A DNA stretch of 64,000 nt from Burkholderiales bacterium. GTDB lineage: Bacteria > Pseudomonadota > Gammaproteobacteria > Burkholderiales > Burkholderiaceae_C. Below the pieces are notes generated by a model. It did not search any database, was not told the origin of the DNA, and saw only the letters and a program-made list of their open reading frames with translations. The DNA is taken from NCBI GenBank assembly GCA_026954015.1, contig JAIXLP010000077.1, positions 1 to 64,000 on the forward strand, given 5' to 3'. Position numbers and translations under genes: made by a program. The stretch's first letter is position 1. Each line of letters opens with the position of its first letter. Below are positions 47,115 through 55,952 of this stretch, one piece after another.

Positions 47115-48441
47115 ACTGTTGCAGGTGGAAGGGGTCTGGGCGGGCTACGGCGATGCGATCGTGCTTGAAGACCAGTCGTTCAGCGTCGCGGCGGGCGGCA
47201 GCCTGGCGCTGCTCGGGCGCAACGGCATGGGCAAGACGACGTTGCTCACGACGCTGATGGGCGCCACGCGCCTGCGCCGCGGACGCATCATGTTCGATGG
47301 CGTTGACATCACGAAGATGCCCAGCCATCGCCGCGCCCATCTGGGCCTGGGCTGGGTGCCGCAGCAGCGTGACGTGTTCGAGTCGCTCACGGTGGAGGAA
47401 AACCTCACCGTGGTGGCGCGGCCCGGCCACTGGAACGTCGAGCGCGTGTACGGCATGTTCCCGCGCCTGCGCGAGCGCCGCGCCAACATGGGCAACCAGC
47501 TCTCGGGGGGCGAGCGCCAGATGCTCGCGATCGGGCGCGCGCTGATGCTCAACCCCAAGATGCTGCTGCTCGACGAACCGCTGGAGGGCCTGGCGCCGCT
47601 GATCGTGCAGGAGTTGCTGCACATCATCCATGGCATGGTGACCGGGGGCAGCATGGCGGTGATCCTCGTGGAGCAGCATGCGCGCCAGATTCTGCCGATC
47701 ACGCAGAACGCGCTGGTGCTCGAGCGCGGCCGCGTCGTCTACGCGGGCGACAGCGCCGCGTTGCTGGCCGACCGCGCCAGGCTCGACGGCTGGCTGGGCG
47801 CGGGCTCCACCACGGGCAGCAATGCCGCCACAGCCACGACAGCCGCGGCGCCCACGCCCGCGCGTGAACGCATCGTCGCGATCGACGCGATCCAGAACGA
47901 GCACCGTGCAATCGCCGCGATCCTCGACGCACTGACGCACGTCGTCGACGGTCTGGAGGCCGGCAGGCTTGCGCCCGATTTCACGCTGCTTGCGAGCCTG
48001 ATCGAGTACATCGCCGAAGTGCCCGACAAGGTCCACCACCCCAAGGAAAACCAGATCTTCGCGCTGCTGCGCACCAAGACGCACGATGTCGACCGGTACC
48101 TGGACCGGCTCGAAGCCGAACACCGCGAAGCGGAGGCGCTCACGAGCAGACTCGACCGTGCGCTGGTGCGCTACGTGCAGGGCGGTGCGGCGGGCTTTGC
48201 CGGTTTTCGCGACGCGGTGCGCTCGTACATCGCCGACGAGTGGGTGCACCTGAACACCGAGGAACGCCACATCCTGCCGGCGGCGCGCAAGCTCTTCAGT
48301 GCGGATGAGTGGCACGCAATCAACGAGGATTTTGCGCGCAACGGCGACCCGTGGAGCGGCGGGGACAACCGCTACGCGCAACTGTTCAAGCGGATCACGC
48401 AGCTCGCGCCGCCGCCGATCGGGGTGGGTGACGCGCGCTGA
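47107..48441 (+). CDS. LivF-like ATPase fused to a hemerythrin domain
   Basis: A 444-residue fusion. Residues 1-232 are a full LivF-type ATPase (Walker A GRNGMGKTT at 37-45, LSGGERQ at 132-138, LLLDEP at 153-158). An Ala/Thr-rich linker (about 233-252) leads to a hemerythrin HHE domain (about 257-420). Its candidate di-iron ligands all appear present: His266 (EHRAI), His310/His311 and Glu314 (HHPKE), His339 (EHREAE), His381 and Glu385 (HLNTEE). A plain LivF is about 235-240 residues. The frame is continuous, so this is a real fusion and not two adjacent genes. An O2-, iron- or NO-responsive importer for a dioxygenase substrate is an inference. Confidence 0.9.
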   Translation: MAELLQVEGVWAGYGDAIVLEDQSFSVAAGGSLALLGRNGMGKTTLLTTLMGATRLRRGRIMFDGVDITKMPSHRRAHLGLGWVPQQRDVFESLTVEENLTVVARPGHWNVERVYGMFPRLRERRANMGNQLSGGERQMLAIGRALMLNPKMLLLDEPLEGLAPLIVQELLHIIHGMVTGGSMAVILVEQHARQILPITQNALVLERGRVVYAGDSAALLADRARLDGWLGAGSTTGSNAATATTAAAPTPARERIVAIDAIQNEHRAIAAILDALTHVVDGLEAGRLAPDFTLLASLIEYIAEVPDKVHHPKENQIFALLRTKTHDVDRYLDRLEAEHREAEALTSRLDRALVRYVQGGAAGFAGFRDAVRSYIADEWVHLNTEERHILPAARKLFSADEWHAINEDFARNGDPWSGGDNRYAQLFKRITQLAPPPIGVGDAR

Positions 48442-48482
48442 GGTTCGCACCGGCGTTTTGTGAAGCGATTCCGAGGTTTTCG

Positions 48483-49514
48483 ATGTCTGCTGCTACCCTC
48501 CCGTACCGCACCCTGGGCCCCTTCAGCGTCGGCAGCATCGCGCTGGGCTGCATGGGGCTGAGCCATGGCTATGGCCGCCGCCCGAGCGAAGAGGGCGCGC
48601 GTGCGCTGCTGCATGCCGCGCTTGATGCCGGCGTCACGCTGTTCGACACGGCAGCGCTCTATGGCTTTGGCGCCAACGAGTCGCTCGTCGGCCCGGTGCT
48701 CAGGCCGCACCGCGCGCACATCACGCTGGCCAGCAAGGGCGGGATGGCCGGGGTGCGCGGCGACGATGGCGTGGTGCGCCGCGTGATCGACGGCAGGCCC
48801 GAGGCGATCCGGCGCAACTGCGAGGACAGCCTGCGGCGCCTGGGCACCGACGTGATCGACCTGTACTACCTGCACCGCTGGGACCGGCGCGTGCCGATCG
48901 AGGAATCGGTGGGCGCGATGGCGCGGCTCAAGGAAGAGGGCAAGATCCGCGCGCTCGGCCTGTCGGAGGTGAGCGCCGCGACGCTGCGCCGGGCGCACCG
49001 CGAGCACCCGATCGCCGCGCTGCAGAGCGAGTATTCGCTGTGGTCGCGCAACGCCGAACTGGGGACGCTGGCGGCCTGCAGGGAGCTGGGCGTGGCCTAC
49101 GTGGCGTTCAGCGCGCTCGGACGCGGTTTTCTCACCGGCGCGCTTGCCGATGTGACGCAGCTCGATGGCGACGATCTGCGGCTGAAGATGCCGCGCTTCG
49201 CGCCCGAGGTATTCACGCGCAATCACCGGCTTCTTGCGCCGCTGCAGACCGTGGCCGAACGTCTGGGCTGCACGCGCGCGCAGCTGGCGCTCGCGTGGCT
49301 GCTGCACCAGGGCGAGCACGTGGTGGCGCTGCCTGGCACCACGCGCGTCGCGCACCTGCGCGAAAACCTCGGCGCCGCGACACTCGCGCTCGATCCGATC
49401 ACCCTGGCCGAACTCGGCGTGCTCTTCGCGCCCGACCGCGTCGAAGGGGACCGCTACGCGCTCGCGGCGCAGCGCGAGGTGGATACCGAGAAGTTTCCGT
49501 TCGAGAGCGTCTGA
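48483..49514 (+). CDS. Aldo/keto reductase
   Basis: A 343-residue NADPH-dependent aldo/keto reductase (YajO/AKR13-like subgroup). The TIM barrel catalytic residues are visible: Asp and Tyr in TLFDTAALYGFGANESLVG near 52, Lys in HITLASKGGMAG near 82 and His in DLYYLHRWDRRVP near 131. The cofactor-binding C-terminal part has LPGTTRVAHLRENLGAA near 281. It sits between the importer and a LysR gene; the substrate (an aromatic aldehyde or ketone?) is unknown. Confidence 0.92.
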   Translation: MSAATLPYRTLGPFSVGSIALGCMGLSHGYGRRPSEEGARALLHAALDAGVTLFDTAALYGFGANESLVGPVLRPHRAHITLASKGGMAGVRGDDGVVRRVIDGRPEAIRRNCEDSLRRLGTDVIDLYYLHRWDRRVPIEESVGAMARLKEEGKIRALGLSEVSAATLRRAHREHPIAALQSEYSLWSRNAELGTLAACRELGVAYVAFSALGRGFLTGALADVTQLDGDDLRLKMPRFAPEVFTRNHRLLAPLQTVAERLGCTRAQLALAWLLHQGEHVVALPGTTRVAHLRENLGAATLALDPITLAELGVLFAPDRVEGDRYALAAQREVDTEKFPFESV

Positions 49515-49531
49515 CGGCCAAGCGCGGATGC

Positions 49532-50428
49532 TTACCCGCTAAACAGGGTCATCGCCAACTCGCGCAGCCAGCGGTTGGCCGGATCGGCGTCGTAGCGCCG
49601 GCTCCAGTGGATGGATACGTCGAACTGGCGCATCGGCAGTGTGATTTCGGCGATGGTGTAGTGGCGCGGTGGGGCGAGCGCCATGGCGATGTCGCGCGGC
49701 ATGATCACTGCCAGATCGGTGTGCCGTAGTACGCCGGGCAGGCACATGAAATGCTCAGCCGTGAGGCGGACGCGGTGCTCCAGTTCGACCGAGCGCAGTG
49801 CCTCGCGTGTGTAGGCGTGCGTACGTACGGTGGCGAACTCGAGCTGCCGCAGTTCCGGCAGACCCATGGGGCGGCCGTTGCCCGCCAGCAGCGGGTGGCC
49901 GCGGCGCAGCAGCACGATGTAGCGGTCGGAGAACAACCGCATGCTGCGCACGTCCTTGAGCGACGGTAGAAAACCGAGTGCCAGATCGATGCTGCCACGG
50001 TCGAGCGCGCTGCCCAGTTCCGCGAGTGGCATGGGTTGCGTCTCGATGCGCGCCATGGGCGCCCGCTTGCGCACCGCGGTCATCAGCTCGGGGAGAAAGC
50101 GCATCTCGCCGATGTCGGTCATGTGCAGCCGGAATACCCGGCGCGCTTGCTGCGGATCAAACGTCGCTGATAGCAGCAGCGCGTTTTCCAGCGCCTGCAT
50201 CGCATCGTGCACCGTCTCCGAGAGCTGGTCTGCACGTGCGGTGGGGCGCATGCCGCCCGCGGCGCGCAGGAACAGGGGATCGCCGAGTGCCTCGCGCAGG
50301 CGTGCCAATCCCTGGCTCACCGCCGGTTGTGTCACGTCGAGCTGCTCGGCCGCGCGGCTCACGCTGCGCGTGGCGTAGACCGCGTCGAAGACGCGCAGCA
50401 GGTTGAGATCAAGATTTTTTGTATTCAT
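49532..50428 (-). CDS. LysR family regulator, NahR/NodD-like
   Basis: A 298-residue LysR-type regulator of the NahR/NodD/DntR branch: NLDLNLLRVFDAVYATRSVSRAAEQLDVTQPAVSQGLARLREAL at residues 5-48 and a co-inducer domain containing MTDIGEMRFLPELM near 103. It is divergent from the benzoylformate decarboxylase-like gene across an unusually AT-rich region holding a perfect palindrome. It probably controls the decarboxylase, dehydrogenase and TRAP genes in response to their substrate. Confidence 0.9.
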   Translation of the reverse strand: MNTKNLDLNLLRVFDAVYATRSVSRAAEQLDVTQPAVSQGLARLREALGDPLFLRAAGGMRPTARADQLSETVHDAMQALENALLLSATFDPQQARRVFRLHMTDIGEMRFLPELMTAVRKRAPMARIETQPMPLAELGSALDRGSIDLALGFLPSLKDVRSMRLFSDRYIVLLRRGHPLLAGNGRPMGLPELRQLEFATVRTHAYTREALRSVELEHRVRLTAEHFMCLPGVLRHTDLAVIMPRDIAMALAPPRHYTIAEITLPMRQFDVSIHWSRRYDADPANRWLRELAMTLFSG

Positions 50429-50432
50429 TAAT

Positions 50433-50449
50433 CTAATATAAATTATTAG
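50433..50449. promoter_or_regulatory. LysR-type operator palindrome
   Basis: CTAATATAAATTATTAG has perfect 6-bp arms (CTAATA/TATTAG) around five bases. It lies 4 bp upstream of the LysR start codon in a roughly 60-bp stretch that is almost all A and T, in sharp contrast to the flanks. This is the expected place for the regulator to control itself and the divergent operon. Confidence 0.6.
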
Positions 50450-50542
50450 TTATATTTTATTGATTTATATTTTCATACCGCTGAAGATGACGGACAAGCT
50501 GACAATTTGCTGACGGCACAGGCCGGTTTGTGGAGGATGACG

Positions 50543-52159
50543 ATGCAGGAGACCCCTCAGGAACGCGCCGCGGTAGCGCAGCCCGCCGGGCAGGTAAACG
50601 TACGCGAGGCGGTGGTCCGCCTGTTGCGCGACTTGGGCATGACGACGATGTTCGGCAACCCCGGCTCCACCGAGCTCGGCCTGTTTCTCGACTTTCCCGC
50701 CGATTTCCGCTACGTCCTGGGGCTGCAGGAGTCGGTGGCTGTGGGCATGGCCGATGGCTACGCGCAGGCCACGCATAACGCCGCCTTTGTCAACTTGCAC
50801 GCCGCCGTAGGCGTCGGTCATGCGATGGGCGCGATCTTCACCGCATTTCGCAACCGCACGCCGCTGGTGATCACCGCGGGCCAGCAGTCGCGCGCGATCC
50901 TGCCCTACGACCCTTTCCTGTTCTCCAGCCAGGCCACTGAGCTGCCCAAGCCCTACGTCAAGTGGAGCATCGAGCCCGCCCGCGCCGAAGACGTGCCGCA
51001 GGCCATCGCCCGTGCGTATTACATGGCGATGCAGCCACCCTGCGGGCCTGTGCTCGTATCGGTGCCGGCGGACGACTGGGCGCGCATGTGCGAGCCGGTG
51101 CAGGTGCGCCGGGTGAGCCGTTCGGTGCGGCCCGATCCGGCGGTGCTTGAAGCGATGGGCGCCCAGCTCGATGCCAGCAGGCGCCCGGCCTTCGTGATCG
51201 GCTCGGCGGTGGACCGCGACGGCGCCTGGGATGATGTTGTGCAGCTCGCCGAGCGCCACCAGGCAGCGGTGTGGGTGGCGCCCATGTCGGGCCGTAACGG
51301 CTTTCCCGAAGACCATCCGCTGTTCGCCGGCTTCCTGCCCGCCGCGCGTGAATCGATTGTCGGCCTGCTGGGAGGGCATGATTTTGTGCTGGCGCTGGGT
51401 GCCGCGGCGTTCACCTACCACGTCGAGGGCAGCGGTCCACACCTGCCCGCTGGCTGCCAGTTGGCGCAGGTCATCGACGACCCCAACACCATCGCCTGGG
51501 CGCCTGTCGGCACCGCAGCGATCGGCAGCGTGCGCCTGAGTGTGCGCGATCTGCTGGCGCGCCCCACCCCGCCCGCGCGCCTGGCGCCGCCGCCGCGCGC
51601 TCCGGCGCCGCTGGCCGAGGCGACCGCGCCGATGACGGTCGAATACGCGCTGCAGACGCTGGCACGGGTGCGCGCGCGCGATTCGATCGTGGTTGAAGAG
51701 GCGCCGAGCTCGCGCCCCATCATGCAGCGCTATTTGCCGATTTACGAGTCCGAAACCTTCTACACCATGGACAGCGGTGGCCTGGGCTTCGGGTTGCCCG
51801 CGACAGTGGGCGTGGCGCTGGCGCGGCCGGACAGGAAGGTCATTGGCCTGATCGGCGATGGTTCCAGCCTCTATTCATTCCAGGGACTTTGGAACGCGGC
51901 GCAGCTTGGACTGCCGATCACCTTCCTCATCCTCAAGAACCGCAGCTATGCCGCGCTGCGCATGTTTTCTCCGGTGTACGGATTCACCGCGCAGGACACG
52001 TTGCAGGGCACGGCACTGCCGGGCATCGACTTCGTCGGACTGGCGAAGTCGCTTGGCTGCGATGCGCTGAACGTTGCCGACCCCACGCGGCTGGAGCAGG
52101 TGCTGCGTACCGCGCTGGCCGCCCAGAGACCCACGCTGGTGGAGATCGACGTCGCGTGA
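50543..52159 (+). CDS. mdlC: Benzoylformate decarboxylase-like ThDP enzyme
   Basis: A 538-residue thiamine-diphosphate 2-oxo acid decarboxylase. Compared with Pseudomonas putida MdlC the active-site residues are retained: Ser42 (in NPGS), Glu63, His86 (NLHAAVG) and His293 (FTYH). The ThDP/Mg motif is GDGSSLYSFQGLWNAAQLGLPITFLILKNRSY near 437. It would convert benzoylformate, or a ring-substituted relative, to the aldehyde. Divergent from a LysR gene. The ATG at 50543 is preferred because GGAGG then lies at proper distance; ATG 50537 and 50507 are alternatives. Confidence 0.87.
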   Translation: MQETPQERAAVAQPAGQVNVREAVVRLLRDLGMTTMFGNPGSTELGLFLDFPADFRYVLGLQESVAVGMADGYAQATHNAAFVNLHAAVGVGHAMGAIFTAFRNRTPLVITAGQQSRAILPYDPFLFSSQATELPKPYVKWSIEPARAEDVPQAIARAYYMAMQPPCGPVLVSVPADDWARMCEPVQVRRVSRSVRPDPAVLEAMGAQLDASRRPAFVIGSAVDRDGAWDDVVQLAERHQAAVWVAPMSGRNGFPEDHPLFAGFLPAARESIVGLLGGHDFVLALGAAAFTYHVEGSGPHLPAGCQLAQVIDDPNTIAWAPVGTAAIGSVRLSVRDLLARPTPPARLAPPPRAPAPLAEATAPMTVEYALQTLARVRARDSIVVEEAPSSRPIMQRYLPIYESETFYTMDSGGLGFGLPATVGVALARPDRKVIGLIGDGSSLYSFQGLWNAAQLGLPITFLILKNRSYAALRMFSPVYGFTAQDTLQGTALPGIDFVGLAKSLGCDALNVADPTRLEQVLRTALAAQRPTLVEIDVA

Positions 52160-52202
52160 CGCCGCCCCGGCCCTCATCCATTTCATACGACAAGGAGATG
52201 CA

Positions 52203-53654
52203 ATGTCCACGATCGAGATGCTGATCAACGGTGACCACCAGGGCGCCACGGGCGGCAAGACATTCACCCGCAACAACCCGCTCGACGGCGGCGCCGCCAC
52301 GGTTGCTCCCGCGGCCACGGCCGAGGACGCACGCCGCGCGGTCGATGCGGCTTCCGCTGCGTTTTCTGAGTGGTCGCAAACCGGCCCGACGCAGCGACGC
52401 GAATACCTGCTGCGTGCCGCCGACGAACTCCAGGCGCGCGAACAGGCCTTCATTGCCGCGATGGCGAGCGAAACCGGCGCGTCGGCCATCTGGGGCGGCT
52501 TCAACGTGCACCTGGCGGCGGGCATGCTGCGCGAAGCGGCGAGCTTGACCACGCAGGTGGGCGGCGAGGTGATCCCGTCGGACGTGCCGGGTAACCTGGC
52601 AATGGGCTTGCGCGTGCCGGCCGGCGTTGTCGTCGGCATGGCGCCGTGGAATGCACCAGTGATCTTGGGCGTGCGTGCCGTTGCGACGCCGCTCGCCTGC
52701 GGCAATACCGTGGTGCTCAAGGCCTCGGAGATGTGCCCTGCGACGCACGGCCTGATCATCGAGGCACTGCAGGCTTCGGGCATGCCGGCGGGCGTGGTGA
52801 ACTTCATCACCAATGCGCCGCAGGATGCCGCTGCCGTAGTGCAGGCGCTGGTGGCGCATCCGGCCACGCGGCGTGTGAACTTCACTGGTTCGACCAGGGT
52901 CGGCCGCATCATCGCCAAGTTGTGCGCCGAGCACCTCAAGCCGTCGGTGCTCGAACTTGGCGGCAAGGCGCCGCTGGTGGTGCTCGATGACGCCGATCTG
53001 GACACCGCGGTGAACGTCGCGGCGTTCGGCGCCTACATGAACTCCGGACAGATCTGCATGGCTACCGAGCGCATCGTGGTCGACGAGCGCGTCGCCGACG
53101 CCTTCGTGCAAAAGCTTGCCGACAAGGCGCGTGCGCTGCCGGTGGGCGATCCGCGCAAGGGGCCGGTGGTGCTTGGTTCGGTGGTGGACATGAGCACCGT
53201 CGAGCGCTGCAACGCGATGATCGACGATGCGCTGGCCAAGGGCGCCACCCTCGTGTGCGGCGGCAAGAGCGAAAACACGCTGATGCCAGCGACGTTGCTC
53301 GACAAGGTTACGCCCGCCATGCGCATCTACAGCGAAGAAGCGTTCGGCCCGGTGAGGGTGGTGGTGCGGGTCGACGGCGAGGAGGCTGCGGTGGCCTGCG
53401 CCAACGACAACGCCTACGGCCTGTCGGCGGCGGTGATCGGCGCCGACGTGGCGCGGGCCATGCGCGTCGCAAGCCGCATCCAGTCGGGCATCTGCCACGT
53501 CAACGGTCCGACGGTGCACGACGAGGCGCAGATGCCGTTCGGCGGCGTCAAGGACAGCGGCTGGGGCCGCTTCGGTGGCAAGGCCGGTATCGACGCCTTC
53601 ACCGATCTGCGCTGGGTCACAGTGCAGATCGGGCCGCGGCACTACCCGTTTTGA
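52203..53654 (+). CDS. Aromatic aldehyde dehydrogenase (vanillin/benzaldehyde type)
   Basis: A 483-residue NAD(P)-dependent aldehyde dehydrogenase close to vanillin and salicylaldehyde dehydrogenases. It has the catalytic Glu in VLELGGKAPLVVL near 254, the nucleophilic Cys in NSGQICMATERIVVD near 285 and the family C-terminal HDEAQMPFGGVKDSGWGRFGG. It follows the decarboxylase gene by 43 bp, consistent with oxidation of benzaldehyde-type products to the acid. ACAAGGAGATGCA precedes the ATG. Confidence 0.92.
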   Translation: MSTIEMLINGDHQGATGGKTFTRNNPLDGGAATVAPAATAEDARRAVDAASAAFSEWSQTGPTQRREYLLRAADELQAREQAFIAAMASETGASAIWGGFNVHLAAGMLREAASLTTQVGGEVIPSDVPGNLAMGLRVPAGVVVGMAPWNAPVILGVRAVATPLACGNTVVLKASEMCPATHGLIIEALQASGMPAGVVNFITNAPQDAAAVVQALVAHPATRRVNFTGSTRVGRIIAKLCAEHLKPSVLELGGKAPLVVLDDADLDTAVNVAAFGAYMNSGQICMATERIVVDERVADAFVQKLADKARALPVGDPRKGPVVLGSVVDMSTVERCNAMIDDALAKGATLVCGGKSENTLMPATLLDKVTPAMRIYSEEAFGPVRVVVRVDGEEAAVACANDNAYGLSAAVIGADVARAMRVASRIQSGICHVNGPTVHDEAQMPFGGVKDSGWGRFGGKAGIDAFTDLRWVTVQIGPRHYPF

Positions 53655-53770
53655 TGGCGTGCTCGCAGCCGCAGCGATGTTACAGAACCTGCGTGGTCCG
53701 CTGCGCGTCGCTCTCCCGACTGGTCCTGTCGTGAACCTCCGCACCTGAGCACCATCCCTGGAGACCAGAC

Positions 53771-54343
53771 ATGAATCCCGCCCCTTCCTCACCAGAAGAC
53801 GTCCTGCCGACGCCGCACCCCAAGCCGGCCGACTTCGGCCCTTATGGGCGGGCTCTGCTCCTGGTGTCTGAGTTCGTGGCCACGCTTGGAGGGCTGGCGT
53901 TCGTCGCGCTCGTGATCATGTCGTTGATTTCCATCGTTGGGCGCAAGCTGTTTTCCGTGCCGGTGCCGGGCGACATGGAGGTTCTGATGATGGTTGCGGC
54001 GGGTGCTTCCGCCACCTTCTTTGCGTACTGCCACCTCGAAGGAGGGGACGTCAAGGTGGATTTTTTCACTGCCAAGGCGCATCCGCGCACCGTCCTGCTG
54101 CTCGATGCGATCGCGTCGATGCTCGTGGGCGTTTTCGGCGCGGTCATCGCCTGGCGCAGCACCGTCGGCGCGTTCTCGTTGCAGGAAGCGGGTGAGACGT
54201 CGGCGATCCTGGGCTGGCCGGTCTGGCTCGCGCAGATTGCGATGACGCCCGGCTTCGTATTGCTCGCTCTGGCAGGTTTCTACATGGCGACGATGTGCTG
54301 GATTGCGCGCCGCCGCGTGCCGCGCAAGGGGGCTGCATCATGA
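53771..54343 (+). CDS. TRAP transporter small permease (DctQ)
   Basis: A 190-residue DctQ-family membrane protein with four hydrophobic segments and the typical VPGDMEVLMMVAAGASATFFAYCHLEGGDVKVDFF region near 58. It bridges the binding protein and the large permease in tripartite ATP-independent (Na+-driven) uptake of organic acids. CTGGAGACCAGAC precedes the ATG; the stop overlaps the DctM-like start (ATGA). Confidence 0.93.
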   Translation: MNPAPSSPEDVLPTPHPKPADFGPYGRALLLVSEFVATLGGLAFVALVIMSLISIVGRKLFSVPVPGDMEVLMMVAAGASATFFAYCHLEGGDVKVDFFTAKAHPRTVLLLDAIASMLVGVFGAVIAWRSTVGAFSLQEAGETSAILGWPVWLAQIAMTPGFVLLALAGFYMATMCWIARRRVPRKGAAS

Positions 54344-55671
54344 GCGGCATCGCCGTCGGGTCGCTGGTCTTTGCGTTCCTGCTTGCGCTGATGGTGGTGC
54401 GCATCCCCATCGGTATCGCGATGTTCATCGCGGGGGCCGGGGGCTATGTATACCTGACCGACAGCTGGATGCCGTTGCTGTCGTCGCTCAAGAACCTCGC
54501 GTATGCGCGGCTGTCCAACTACGACCTGGTGGTCATACCGCTGTTTCTGCTGATGGGTCAGTTCGCGACGCACGGTGGTTTGAGCCACAGCCTGTTTCGG
54601 TTCGTGAGTGCGTTCATGGGGCATAAGCCGGGTGGTGTAGCGGTGGCGGCGGTTGGAGCGTGTGCCGGGTTCGGCGCGATCTGTGGCTCTTCGCTCGCCA
54701 CGGCAGCCACGATGGGCCAGGTGGTGCTGCCGGAACTGCGCCGCTACGGCTATTCGGGCAGCCTGTCCACAGGGGCATTGGCGGCTGGTGGCACGCTCGG
54801 CATTCTGATCCCGCCATCGGTGCCCCTGATCATCTACGCCATCCTGACGCAGGAGTCGATCGGCAAGCTCTTCATGGCTGCGGTCATCCCGGGGATCATC
54901 GCGATGATCGGCTACATGATCGTGATCAAGATCTGGGTGCATCGCAACCCCGGCGCGGGGCCGGCCGGCGCGCGCGTGGGCTGGCCTGAGCGCCTGCGTT
55001 CGCTCGTCCAGGTGGGGCCGGTGCTGCTGGTGTTCGTCGTAGTGATCGTCGGCATCTATGCGGGTTGGGCGACGCCGACGGAAGCGGCGGCCATAGGCGC
55101 CGCAGCCTGCGGCATCATCGCGGTGGTCTCGGGCGGCCTGCGCTGGAAGGGGCTGCTTGCCAGTGCCCTGGGCACCGCGCAGGCCACAGCCATGATCTAC
55201 CTCGTGCTGCTGGGCGCGGACATGCTCAACGCGACGCTCGCGCTCTCGCAGCTTCCGGTGGAGCTGGCGAACTGGGTGCAGGGCAGCGGCCTCTCGCCCT
55301 TCCTGGTGATGGTGGCCATCCTGGCGGTCTACATCCTGCTGGGCTGCGTGATGGATTCGCTCGCGATGATCCTGCTCACCATTCCGATCTTCTTTCCCGT
55401 GGTGATGGGGCTGGACTTCTACGGCATGGGCCACGAGGACAAGTCCATCTGGTTCGGCATCCTCACGCTCATGGTGGTTGAGATCGGCTTGGTGCACCCG
55501 CCGGTGGGCCTGAACGTCTACATCATCAACCGCCTTGCAAAGGACGTGCCGCTCATCGAAACGTTCAAGGGCGTCGTGCCGTTTCTGCTGTCGGACGCGG
55601 TTCGCGTCACGCTGCTCGTGCTGTTCCCGAGCCTCGCACTGGTGCTCGTCAAGACCTTCGGTGCACTGTGA
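54340..55671 (+). CDS. TRAP transporter large permease (DctM)
   Basis: A 443-residue permease with about 12 hydrophobic segments. The GACAGFGAICGSSLATAATMGQVVLPELRRYGY and LGILIPPSVPLIIYAILTQESIGKLFMAAVIPG blocks near 107-182 are diagnostic of DctM. Gene context suggests import of benzoylformate/mandelate-like acids for the two enzymes upstream. A partial decayed dctP tail, then the intact dctP, follow it. Confidence 0.94.
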   Translation: MSGIAVGSLVFAFLLALMVVRIPIGIAMFIAGAGGYVYLTDSWMPLLSSLKNLAYARLSNYDLVVIPLFLLMGQFATHGGLSHSLFRFVSAFMGHKPGGVAVAAVGACAGFGAICGSSLATAATMGQVVLPELRRYGYSGSLSTGALAAGGTLGILIPPSVPLIIYAILTQESIGKLFMAAVIPGIIAMIGYMIVIKIWVHRNPGAGPAGARVGWPERLRSLVQVGPVLLVFVVVIVGIYAGWATPTEAAAIGAAACGIIAVVSGGLRWKGLLASALGTAQATAMIYLVLLGADMLNATLALSQLPVELANWVQGSGLSPFLVMVAILAVYILLGCVMDSLAMILLTIPIFFPVVMGLDFYGMGHEDKSIWFGILTLMVVEIGLVHPPVGLNVYIINRLAKDVPLIETFKGVVPFLLSDAVRVTLLVLFPSLALVLVKTFGAL

Positions 55672-55709
55672 TCTCGCGGTCGTTGCATGCACCGCACCGG
55701 CGAAGGAGA

Positions 55710-55914
55710 TTCGATGCCGTCATCCCGAAATGCAGGGAAGAAGCGAAGATCAAAGGCCATACCTTCCACGACCGTCGCGGAGCGCGTATCGACACTTCGT
55801 CGATGCCTCCAAGGTCATTGATCTGGAGTGGATCGTAGTGGTGAACAGGAAGGGGACAACGAAGTTCCACTGCTGACCGTGGTGCGCGACGGGGTCCGGC
55901 AGTTCACGAAGTGA
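55710..55914 (+). pseudogene. Decayed 3' end of a dctP gene
   Basis: Three short pieces line up with the C-terminus of the intact TRAP binding protein downstream. From 55710, FDAVIPKCREEAKIKGHTFH matches FDEQVPKFKAKAKELGGTFY. Then, in a shifted frame from about 55793, YRHFVDASKVIDLEWI matches YQRFVDATKIVEQQWI. The fragment ends VVRDGVRQFTK and a stop at 55914, matching AARELIQKYTK-stop. It therefore has at least one frameshift and lacks the first four-fifths of the gene. It fills the 281-bp space between dctM and dctP. Confidence 0.75.
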
Positions 55915-55952
55915 GCGCGCGTTTTTCAACCAGAACCATGAAGGAAACTCTC

